From: Oryzomicrobium terrae | Lineage (GTDB): Bacteria > Pseudomonadota > Gammaproteobacteria > Burkholderiales > Rhodocyclaceae | NCBI RefSeq assembly: GCF_008274805.1 | Contig: NZ_CP022579.1 | Coordinates: 186,001-250,000 of the forward strand | Direction: 5' to 3' | Length of the DNA: 64,000 nt | Part shown: one piece after another, positions 54,486 to 64,000 of the stretch | Layout: each line of letters opens with the position of its first letter | Numbering within the stretch: position 1 is the stretch's first letter | Program-made: the position numbers and the translations under genes | Notes under the pieces: generated by a model | What the model was told of the DNA's origin: nothing | Seen by the model: only the letters and a program-made list of their open reading frames with translations | The model's database searches: none

Positions 54486-54561
54486 GGGTCGGTAGCTCAG
54501 TCGGTAGAGCAGCGGACTTTTAATCCGTTGGTCGAGAGTTCGAATCTCTCCCGACCCACCA
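54486..54561 (+). tRNA. tRNA-Lys (anticodon TTT)
   Basis: 76-base cloverleaf including encoded CCA. The acceptor stem is GGGTCGG/CCGACCC with discriminator A. The D-arm reads AGCTCAGTCGGTAGAGC, the anticodon loop is CTTTTAA, and the T-arm has GTTCGAATC. Encoded CCA and intact stems mark it as functional. Confidence 0.98.
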
Positions 54562-54619
54562 ATCACCGCCTGAAAACGGCGGTAGCGTTGGCGGTTAGGC
54601 CCCAAACGCAGCAAAAACT

Positions 54620-54695
54620 GGGTCGTTAGCTCAGCTGGTAGAGCAGCGGACTCTTAATCCGTAGGTCGAAAGTTCGAATCTTTCACGGCCCACCA
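54620..54695 (+). tRNA. tRNA-Lys (anticodon CTT)
   Basis: 76-base cloverleaf including CCA. The acceptor stem is GGGTCGT/ACGGCCC with one G-T pair, the anticodon loop is CTCTTAA and the T-loop is TTCGAAT. It is a diverged sister of the tRNA at 54486 and reads AAG codons, which dominate in this GC-rich genome. Both are probably cut from one transcript. Confidence 0.97.
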
Positions 54696-54703
54696 GTTTT
54701 CAG

Positions 54704-54732
54704 AAAACCCCAGCCTTCGGGCTGGGGTTTTT
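54704..54732 (+). terminator. terminator after tRNA-Lys pair
   Basis: AAAACCCCAGC and GCTGGGGTTTT pair perfectly around a CTTCGG loop and are followed by further T residues. It begins nine bases after the CCA end. Confidence 0.9.
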
Positions 54733-54785
54733 GCTTTTCCGGCCACCGATTCATGCACTTTCGCCGCATGGCCGCCCGCCCAATG

Positions 54786-54813
54786 AAAAACCCCGCCGAA
54801 GCGGGGTTTTTTT
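54786..54813. terminator. bidirectional terminator, mainly for lactate permease
   Basis: AAAAACCCCGC and GCGGGGTTTTT form a perfect stem with a CGAA loop and T-runs on both strands. On the minus strand it lies 19 bases after the permease stop codon. Confidence 0.9.
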
Positions 54814-54831
54814 GTGGGTGAAGCGCTGCGG

Positions 54832-56490
<1,659 letters not shown>

Positions 56491-56603
56491 TGGGGTACTC
56501 CTCTCCTTGGTGTCATTCCCCTGTTTTGGTCACGGCCCGTTGCGTCGGGGATCGCTGAAACTGGTGGGCCGCGGATGAGGGCGGGCGGGATGCCCTACCG
56601 GTA

Positions 56604-56620
56604 AAGTTGTATGACAACTT
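56604..56620. promoter_or_regulatory. GntR/FadR-type operator of lactate permease
   Basis: The perfect inverted repeat AAGTTGT-ATG-ACAACTT contains TTGT-N3-ACAA, the pattern TNGTNNNACNA bound by FCD-type GntR regulators such as LldR. It lies just downstream of a -10 candidate (TATACT on the minus strand, 56635-56640), a typical place for repression. Confidence 0.65.
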
Positions 56621-56634
56621 CGCCGGATGTAACG

Positions 56635-56640
56635 AGTATA
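56635..56640 (-). promoter_or_regulatory. -10 element of lactate permease promoter
   Basis: Minus-strand TATACT matches five of six consensus bases, about 145 bases before the start codon. No strong -35 is visible. Confidence 0.4.
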
Positions 56641-56714
56641 GCTATTTGCGTAACGAAGTGTACTAAGCGTAATTCTGTCCGCCCGGCGGCAGCGTCGCGG
56701 CCGTAAACGGCAAC

Positions 56715-56746
56715 GCCCGCCGGCCTCCGGGAGGAGGGCGGCGGGC
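56715..56746 (-). terminator. hairpin after the lipid-transport operon
   Basis: A 14-bp stem with one mismatch (GCCCGCCGGCCTCC against GGAGGGCGGCGGGC) and a 4-nt loop lies 36 bases after the stop of the lipoprotein gene on the minus strand. The following bases are only weakly T-rich (GTTGCCGTTT). Confidence 0.6.
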
Positions 56747-56781
56747 GCGGCAGAACGGAAAACGAGGCGAGAAGGGGCGGC

Positions 56782-57387
56782 TTAGGGGCGGAGCGGTGGG
56801 GCGACGATGGCGGCTGCCAGTTGGGCCAGGGTCGCCGCCAGGGCGGCGACGGCGCCGTCCCGGTCGCCGTTGCCGGCCGGGACACTGAAGCGGCCGTGTT
56901 GCCAGGGGTGGGTGCCGAGCTGCCAGCGGGCCTCCAGGGTGGCCGTGCCATCCGGGGCGTTGTCGAAGCGCAGCACTTCGACGCGCAGCGCCGAGGCATC
57001 GGCCGGGGCGCTGCCGTTGCCCAATCCGCTGCGATAAACCCGGGCGTCGCCGAGCTGGGCGACCAGGGCCTGGCCCAGGGCCCGGGTCACGCCGTCGTCG
57101 AGGGCCTCGGCCCAGCGCGTGGTATCCAGGTAGTGGATTTCGCTATCGCCGCGGCGGATGGCCATGGCCGGGCGCGTCAGGTAATCGGGCAGGCGCACCG
57201 GCAGCAGCTTGATGGCGGGGAAGCCGGCCGGGACGGGCAATGGGGCGGCGGCCGGCGGAGCGGGCAGGACGTAGAAGCGCGAGGCGGGGGTCGTGCCGCA
57301 GCCGGCCGCCAGCAAGGCGGCCGATAAAGCGGCCAACAGGCCGAGCGTTGCCGGCAGGGCACGCAGAAGGGGGCGGCGATGGGTCAT
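56782..57387 (-). CDS. ABC-type transport auxiliary lipoprotein (PqiC-like)
   Basis: 201-residue lipoprotein. The signal ends in the lipobox L-L-A-A-G-C, so it is anchored in the outer membrane or periplasmically. The mature part (S-R-F-Y-V-L-P-A, I-K-L-L-P-V-R-L-P-D-Y-L) matches the ABC_trans_aux/PqiC family. These proteins work with MCE-domain proteins in lipid transport between membranes. The start overlaps the MlaD-like gene stop (ATGA). Confidence 0.9.
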   Translation of the reverse strand: MTHRRPLLRALPATLGLLAALSAALLAAGCGTTPASRFYVLPAPPAAAPLPVPAGFPAIKLLPVRLPDYLTRPAMAIRRGDSEIHYLDTTRWAEALDDGVTRALGQALVAQLGDARVYRSGLGNGSAPADASALRVEVLRFDNAPDGTATLEARWQLGTHPWQHGRFSVPAGNGDRDGAVAALAATLAQLAAAIVAPPLRP

Positions 57388-58382
57388 GGGGTCTCTCCGG
57401 TGGCGGCCTTGCCCTTGAGCAGGGACTCGGGATGGCGATCCAGGGTGTCGGCCAGGTTCTGCACGTTGCGGGCCATGGCGCGCAGTTCGCGCAGGGTGCG
57501 CTGCAACTGCTCCAGAGTGGCCGAGTCGTCCCCGGTCAGGGCGTTCACATTGTGGGCCGCGGCGCTCAGGTCCTTCAGGGTGCGGCGCAGTTCCTGCACC
57601 GTCTCAGAATCGGGGCTGATCAGGGTGTTGACGCTGTCCAGGGAAGTGGCGGCCTTGTTGGCCGCCTTTTCCAGGGCCGCCAGGGTCGTCTCGCTGCGCT
57701 TGAGCAGCCCCGGGGCGTCGCTGCGCAGTTGCTGGCTGAGGGATTCCAGGTTGTCGGCGGTGCGCGCCAGCCCCTCGATGCTGTGGCGCAGTTCCTTGGA
57801 ATTGAGGATCTGGCTGAGGGACTTCATGCCCTGGGTGAATTCGCCGATCACCTGATCCAGGGGCTGGCGGCTGAGCTCATCGGAGATTGCCTGGAGGGGC
57901 GAGGGTAGGGTTGGGATCTCGAAGATCTCCGGATGCAGTCCCAGGACCCGTCCTTCCTTGCCCGGGTTGAAGTCGAGCTGGACCATCAGCTGGCCGGTGA
58001 GCAGGCTCTGCAGTTCGAGCTTGGCGCGCAGGCCCTGGGAAATCAGGCTGCTGTAGTCCACGTCGAGCTTGTCGTGTTCGCTCTTGTAGAACGGGTTGAT
58101 GGTCTGGTCGGCGGTGAATTCGACGATCACCGGGATCACCAGGGCTTTCTGTTTCGGGTCGTGCTCGATGCCCACCTGGCGCACTGTGCCCACCCGCACG
58201 CCGCGGAACACCACCGGGGCGCCGACCTGCAGGCCATAGACCGAACCATCGAAATACATGATCGCCTTTTCCGTCTTGCGAAAGGCGTTGCCGCTGCCCA
58301 GCACGAGAATGGCGGCGACCAGCACGGCCAGGGCGCCGGCAACGAAAATACCGATCAGGGTGGGGTTGGCGCGTTTGCTCAT
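57384..58382 (-). CDS. MlaD/MCE-domain protein
   Basis: 332-residue protein. One N-terminal membrane segment (about 9-30) is followed by an MCE domain (about 38-120, with S-V-Y-G-L-Q-V-G-A-P-V-V-F-R-G-V-R-V-G). A long helical region follows (about 160-320, heptad-rich with T-L-K-D-L-S and L-E-Q-L-Q-R-T-L), which could form a tunnel-like hexamer. Its length lies between MlaD and the YebT/PqiB type. It binds phospholipids for the ABC transporter encoded upstream. ATGA overlaps occur on both sides. Confidence 0.93.
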   Translation of the reverse strand: MSKRANPTLIGIFVAGALAVLVAAILVLGSGNAFRKTEKAIMYFDGSVYGLQVGAPVVFRGVRVGTVRQVGIEHDPKQKALVIPVIVEFTADQTINPFYKSEHDKLDVDYSSLISQGLRAKLELQSLLTGQLMVQLDFNPGKEGRVLGLHPEIFEIPTLPSPLQAISDELSRQPLDQVIGEFTQGMKSLSQILNSKELRHSIEGLARTADNLESLSQQLRSDAPGLLKRSETTLAALEKAANKAATSLDSVNTLISPDSETVQELRRTLKDLSAAAHNVNALTGDDSATLEQLQRTLRELRAMARNVQNLADTLDRHPESLLKGKAATGETP

Positions 58383-59146
58383 GGGGCTTCCCGGTTCATG
58401 AAGGCGCGGACCGTCGGGTTGTCGGACCGGGCGAGGTCCCGGGGATTGCCTTGGGCGATCAGGGTCCGGGTCTGGTTGTCGAGGAAGAGGGCGTCGTCGG
58501 CGATGGCGAAGACGCTGGGCAGTTCGTGGGTGACGATCACCACCGTGGTGCCCAGGCTGTCGCGCAGTTCCAGGATCAGGTCGTCGAGGCGGCGCGAGCT
58601 GATCGGGTCGAGGCCGGCGGAGGGTTCGTCGATGAACAGGATTTCCGGGTCCAGGGCCATGGCCCGGGCCAGGGCGGCGCGCTTGACCATGCCGCCGGAG
58701 ATTTCCGAGGGGTAGTAATCCTCGAAGCCTTCCAGTCCGGTCAGGGCCAGCTTGAAGCGGGCCACCGCCCGGGCGTCGGCCGGGGTCAGATCGGTGTATT
58801 CGCCCAAGGGCAGCAGCACATTCTCGATCAGGGTCAGGGAGCTCCACAGGGCGCCCAGCTGGAACATCACGCCGAAGCGGCGGCGCAGGGCTTCCCGCTC
58901 TGCGTCCGGGGCCGCCCAGAAGTCCCGGCCCTGCAGGAACACCCGGCCCTTGGCCGGCGCCTCCAGGCCGATCAGGTGGCGCATCAGGGTGCTCTTGCCG
59001 CAGCCGCTGCCGCCCATGATGGCGCAGATGGCGCCCTGGGCGATGGCGAAGTTGAGGTCGCGCTGGATGACGCGTTCGCCGTAGGCCATGGTCAGGTCGC
59101 GCACCTGGATCGGCGGCTGGGGCGTGGCGGTGCTCACGTCGGCCAC
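58379..59146 (-). CDS. MlaF-type ABC transporter ATP-binding protein
   Basis: 255-residue ATPase of the retrograde phospholipid transporter class. Walker A is GGSGCGKST. The signature is degenerate (I-S-G-G-M-V-K-R-A, usual for MlaF). Walker B is E-I-L-F-I-D-E-P-S-A-G-L-D-P-I-S. The GTG start lies one base after the stop of the permease gene, so the two are coupled. It powers lipid movement through the permease and MCE protein. Confidence 0.94.
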   Translation of the reverse strand: MADVSTATPQPPIQVRDLTMAYGERVIQRDLNFAIAQGAICAIMGGSGCGKSTLMRHLIGLEAPAKGRVFLQGRDFWAAPDAEREALRRRFGVMFQLGALWSSLTLIENVLLPLGEYTDLTPADARAVARFKLALTGLEGFEDYYPSEISGGMVKRAALARAMALDPEILFIDEPSAGLDPISSRRLDDLILELRDSLGTTVVIVTHELPSVFAIADDALFLDNQTRTLIAQGNPRDLARSDNPTVRAFMNREAP

Positions 59147-59147
59147 C

Positions 59148-60287
59148 TCACACCCCCAGCTTCTGGAAGACGATGGTGGTCAGGGAGGCGGCCACCACGA
59201 TGAACAGGATGCTGGTGACCACCGCCGAGGTGGTGGCCTCGCCCACTGCCTGGGCGCTGCGTCCGCACTGCAGGCCGCGCACGCAGCCGGCCAGGGCGAC
59301 CAGGGAGCCGTACAGGGTGCCCTTGAACAGGCCGACCAGGATATGGGTCAGGGACAGGGCGGAGAGGGTCTGGTGGTAGTACTCGAAGGCGCTGATGTCG
59401 AACACGGTGAACGCCACCAGGGCGCCGCCCAGCACGCCCACCAGGCCGGCGTAGAGGGTCAGCAGCGGCATCATTGCGATCAGGGCGAGCAACCGCGGCA
59501 GCACCAGGAACTCCACCGGCGGGATGCCCCAGGTGCGGAAGGCGTCGATCTCCTGGTTGACCTGCATGGTGCCAAGCTGGGCGGCGAAGGCCGCACCGCT
59601 GCGCCCGGCCACGACGATGCCGGTCATCAGGGCGCCGATCTCGCGCACCATGCCGATCGCCACCAGGTCGGCGATGTAGATCTGGGCGCCGAACATGGCC
59701 AGCTGCTGGGCGCCCATGTAGGCCAGGATCAGGCCCACCAGCAGGCTGATCAGGGAGACGATGGGAAAGGCCTGGGGCCCGACCTCCTGCACCACCCACC
59801 AGAAGTCGCTGCGGCGCATGCGCGCCCGGCCGCGGCAGAAGGCGCCCAGGGCGAGCATGATTTCGCCCAGGTAGCGCAGGAACTCGTGGCCGTCGTTGAG
59901 CCGTGCCAGGGTGGCCAGACCGAGGCGGCGAAAGAAATTGTCCGGCGGGGCGGTGTGCTGTTCCGGCGGCACGCTGGCGCCGGCCAGGGCGATCAGTTTG
60001 GCCACCCCGGCGGGCAGCTCGCCCAAGACCAGGGTGATGCCCTGGGGCGCCAGGGCTTCCGCCAGTTCGCGCAGCAGGGCGGGCAGGGTGCCGTCCCAGG
60101 GCCCCAGGCCGCTACCGTCCACCGTCAGGGTGCCGCCGCTTGGCAGGGCGGCGCTGGCGGCGGCGGTGATGGCCTCCCGCGCCGGCCGCGGATCGTCACG
60201 GCGCCAGGCGCCGCGCAGGGCGAGGCAGGCGCCGCCGGTCTGGGGCGCGAGGGCGAAATCGGGAGGGGTGGAGGGGGGGGAAGTCAC
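59148..60287 (-). CDS. MlaE-type ABC permease with N-terminal STAS-like domain
   Basis: 379-residue permease. The N-terminal third (about 1-110) resembles a STAS domain (L-T-V-D-G-S-G-L-G-P-W-D). The rest is a MlaE domain with about five membrane segments, including G-A-L-M-T-G-I-V-V-A-G-R-S-G-A-A-F-A and E-I-D-A-F-R-T-W-G-I-P-P. The fused layout replaces the separate MlaB. GTG 60287 was chosen because a promoter (minus-strand TTGGTT-N17-CATAAT, -10 at 60316-60321) overlaps the codons upstream. A TTG start at 60344 is open but would precede this promoter. Confidence 0.88.
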   Translation of the reverse strand: MTSPPSTPPDFALAPQTGGACLALRGAWRRDDPRPAREAITAAASAALPSGGTLTVDGSGLGPWDGTLPALLRELAEALAPQGITLVLGELPAGVAKLIALAGASVPPEQHTAPPDNFFRRLGLATLARLNDGHEFLRYLGEIMLALGAFCRGRARMRRSDFWWVVQEVGPQAFPIVSLISLLVGLILAYMGAQQLAMFGAQIYIADLVAIGMVREIGALMTGIVVAGRSGAAFAAQLGTMQVNQEIDAFRTWGIPPVEFLVLPRLLALIAMMPLLTLYAGLVGVLGGALVAFTVFDISAFEYYHQTLSALSLTHILVGLFKGTLYGSLVALAGCVRGLQCGRSAQAVGEATTSAVVTSILFIVVAASLTTIVFQKLGV

Positions 60288-60315
60288 GAAGGCGGCAGCG
60301 GCTGGGGCAAGCACG

Positions 60316-60344
60316 ATTATGGGCAATGCCAGGATGATAACCAA
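60316..60344 (-). promoter_or_regulatory. promoter of the Mla-type operon
   Basis: On the minus strand TTGGTT (60339-60344) and CATAAT (60316-60321) are separated by 17 bases. Transcription would start near 60309, about 20 nt before the proposed GTG. Confidence 0.55.
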
Positions 60345-60400
60345 GCCCGTCGCGCTGTGTAGCGGCCTCGGGGAAAAAGGCGCAGCGCGACGGCTGCCCG

Positions 60401-60517
60401 CTGGAACCCCGCGCAGGACGCGGGATTCCAGAGCATGTGGCTGAAACGCCGCGTCTGGCCTTGTGTTCCAGGCAGTGGAGCTGGAGATCGTTTATTGGCG
60501 CGGGGTTTGGTCAGGCC
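60401..60517 (+). repeat. dispersed palindromic repeat cluster (locus D)
   Basis: Contains a near-perfect 13-bp hairpin (60401-60413 with 60419-60431). A full-length unit follows (60439-60475: left arm GGCTGAAACG, core GTCTGGCC, right arm TGTTCCAGGCA). A further unit has GGAGATCG, core TTATTGGCGCGG and a weak right arm. It lies between the Mla operon promoter and the maeB terminator. Confidence 0.65.
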
Positions 60518-60519
60518 AT

Positions 60520-60550
60520 AAAAAAACCGGCGGCCCCGAAGGGCCGCCGG
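60520..60550 (-). terminator. intrinsic terminator of maeB
   Basis: Perfect 10-bp stem CCGGCGGCCC/GGGCCGCCGG with a TTCG loop on the minus strand, followed by seven T residues. It lies 56 bases after the maeB stop. Confidence 0.92.
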
Positions 60551-60605
60551 TCGTGTTGCTGCGTTCAGGCCGGCGGTGCCGGTCTGATGCCGTTCCTGCG
60601 CGCGT

Positions 60606-62900
<2,295 letters not shown>

Positions 62901-62967
62901 GTCTCCTCGTTGGGGCCCCCTTCCGGCACGCTGCCGTTATGGCGGGGGAAAGAAGAAAAAGGGCTCG

Positions 62968-62996
62968 ATTATCCTCTTCCCCTTCCTGGCTGCAAA
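62968..62996 (-). promoter_or_regulatory. maeB promoter
   Basis: On the minus strand TTTGCA (62991-62996) and GATAAT (62968-62973) are separated by 17 bases. GATAAT matches the -10 consensus at five of six positions. The leader would be about 60 nt. Confidence 0.55.
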
Positions 62997-63052
62997 GTCC
63001 GGGCCCCGTCGGGGGCCGCCGGCATGGCCTGTGGCGGGCAATTCTGCATATT

Positions 63053-63080
63053 TTGATTATCGTCATGCTGCGGCTACACT
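63053..63080 (+). promoter_or_regulatory. possible ccmA promoter
   Basis: TTGATT (63053-63058) and TACACT (63075-63080), each matching four of six consensus bases, are separated by 16 bases. TTGAT-TATC-GTCAT at 63053-63066 is also a degenerate FNR-like half-match. The remaining gap up to 63194 shows no gene. Confidence 0.35.
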
Positions 63081-63194
63081 TCGCCGTTCAAAATCCGCCT
63101 ATCACCCCTGCGCCAGTGGGGAAATGCCGCGACAGCGCGCCTGCCCACTCCGCCGACCCCATTCGTCCTGCCTCCGCTTTTGCCTGTTCACTCC

Positions 63195-63824
63195 ATGCTC
63201 GAAGCCACCAACCTTGAATGCGTCCGCGGCGACCGCCGCCTGTTCGCCGGGGTCGGCTTTCGGCTCGATGCCGGGGAGTTGCTGCACGTCTCGGGGCACA
63301 ACGGGGCGGGCAAGACCACCCTGCTGCGCACCCTGGTCGGCCTGACCCATGCCGTGGCGGGCGAAATCCGCTGGCAAGGCCAGCCGGTGGGCAAGCTCGG
63401 CGAGGATTACCGGGCCCAGCTGTGCTACCTGGGGCACGGCAACGGCATCAAGGAAGAGCTGACGCCCCTCGAAAACCTGTCCTTGTCCGCCCGGGTGGCC
63501 GCACTGGCCCACGACGAGGAGCGGGACTTCCAGGCCCTGGCCGAGGTCGGCCTGGCCAGTCGCGCCGATCTGCCCTGCCGGGTTCTCTCCCAAGGCCAGA
63601 AGCGCCGTGTCGCCCTGGCCCGGCTGATCCGCGATCAACGGCCGCTGTGGGTGCTCGACGAACCCTTCGTCGCCCTCGATGTGAAGGCCGTGTCCTGGCT
63701 GGCCGGGCGCATCGGCGCCCATGTGGCCGGTGGCGGGCTGGCGGTGATGACCACCCACCAACCGGTCAGCGTGCCCGGCGCCACGGTGCGCGAATTGTGG
63801 CTGGGGGAGCGCGGCGATGTTTGA
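63195..63824 (+). CDS. ccmA: heme exporter ATP-binding protein CcmA
   Basis: 209-residue ATPase of the CcmABCD complex, which releases holo-CcmE for cytochrome c maturation. Walker A is G-H-N-G-A-G-K-T-T, the signature is L-S-Q-G-Q-K-R-R and Walker B is L-W-V-L-D-E-P-F-V-A-L-D. The W-V-L-D-E-P-F form and the short length are typical of CcmA. ATG 63195 agrees with family starts (M-L-E-A-T-N-L). The gene overlaps ccmB by eight bases. Confidence 0.95.
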   Translation: MLEATNLECVRGDRRLFAGVGFRLDAGELLHVSGHNGAGKTTLLRTLVGLTHAVAGEIRWQGQPVGKLGEDYRAQLCYLGHGNGIKEELTPLENLSLSARVAALAHDEERDFQALAEVGLASRADLPCRVLSQGQKRRVALARLIRDQRPLWVLDEPFVALDVKAVSWLAGRIGAHVAGGGLAVMTTHQPVSVPGATVRELWLGERGDV

Positions 63825-64000
63825 GGTGGTGCTGGCGGTGGTGCGCCGCGACCTCAAGCTGGCCTGGCGTCGCCAGGCCGACATCGGCGCCGCCCTGTTC
63901 TTCTTCGTCATCGTCGCCAGCCTCTTCCCCCTGGGGGTCGGGCCGGAACCGGACCTGCTGCGTAAGCTTTCCCCCGGCGTGCTGTGGGTCGGCGCCCTGC
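63817..64000 (+). CDS. ccmB: heme exporter membrane protein CcmB (partial)
   Basis: First 61 residues of CcmB, cut by the window end. It begins M-F-E-V-V-L-A-V-V-R-R-D-L-K-L-A-W-R-R, with the first membrane segment F-F-F-V-I-V-A-S-L-F-P-L-G-V-G. The overlap with ccmA and the conserved opening make the call firm. The remaining ccm genes presumably follow. Confidence 0.93.
   Translation, partial: MFEVVLAVVRRDLKLAWRRQADIGAALFFFVIVASLFPLGVGPEPDLLRKLSPGVLWVGAL

Noticed and set aside
63053-63066. FNR-like site before ccmA (TTGAT-TATC-GTCAT)
   Set aside because: Only the left half matches well, while the right half fits three of five bases. It also coincides with a possible -35 box, so I do not call it an operator.

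Overview
The window is chromosomal DNA of very high GC content with densely packed genes, many of them joined by ATGA or GTGA overlaps. The gene content (argS-SPOR-dsbA order, anaerobic ubiquinone genes ubiUVT, class I PHA synthase, leucine catabolism, several chemoreceptors, cytochrome c maturation genes, L-lactate permease) suggests a motile, respiring, PHB-storing betaproteobacterium, most likely of the Rhodocyclales (Azospira-like). That placement is inference from gene content, not from a marker alignment.

Layout. 1-563: 5' end of an ABC-F ATPase on the minus strand. 783-4735: argS, a SPOR protein, a DsbA and a short-chain dehydrogenase. 4900-8588: a soluble zinc-type chemoreceptor, a DUF2189 membrane protein, a second dehydrogenase and a BtuF-like protein. 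8631-11193: ubiUVT behind a textbook FNR-type box. 11426-18275: three membrane chemoreceptors, two of them tandem paralogues. 18621-21573: PHA synthase and a metallo-beta-lactamase-fold hydrolase, divergent from liuR. 21789-32713: a leucine/isovalerate operon (liuR, thioesterase, liuA, thiolase, DMT exporter, DsbA-like isomerase, liuB, liuC, liuD, liuE). 32878-35419: two DUF1289 miniproteins, a hydrolase, a DJ-1/PfpI protein and a ribbon-helix-helix protein. 35748-39717: a PhnD/PhnC/PhnE-type ABC importer that resembles the putative selenate family, with a structured leader and a double permease. 39778-42773: a 7TM-GGDEF protein coupled to an M20 amidohydrolase. 42889-47392: rapZ, NusG-II protein, Gx transporter, ubiX, LON-domain protein, MFS transporter. 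47612-53738: mutY, MoxR/DUF58/DUF4129 operon, purT. 53891-56490: flavin reductase, two tRNA-Lys genes, lactate permease. 56782-60287: a complete Mla/Pqi-type lipid-transport operon. 60606-62900: maeB. 63195-64000: ccmA and the start of ccmB.

How parts fit together. Leucine breakdown (liu) yields acetoacetate and acetyl-CoA. The thiolase inside that operon and the PHA synthase on the other side of liuR suggest a path from branched-chain carbon to PHB. ubiUVT behind an FNR-like site, together with ccmAB, points to anaerobic respiration. Intergenic regions carry a dispersed family of about 37-nt palindromic repeats, at least ten units at five loci. Several operons show structured leaders or intercistronic hairpins. 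No phage, insertion sequence, CRISPR array or defence island was seen. The most unusual items are the repeat family, the three-segment leader before the importer, a TgpA-like protein without its transglutaminase domain, and a NusG-II/Gx-transporter/ubiX cluster.
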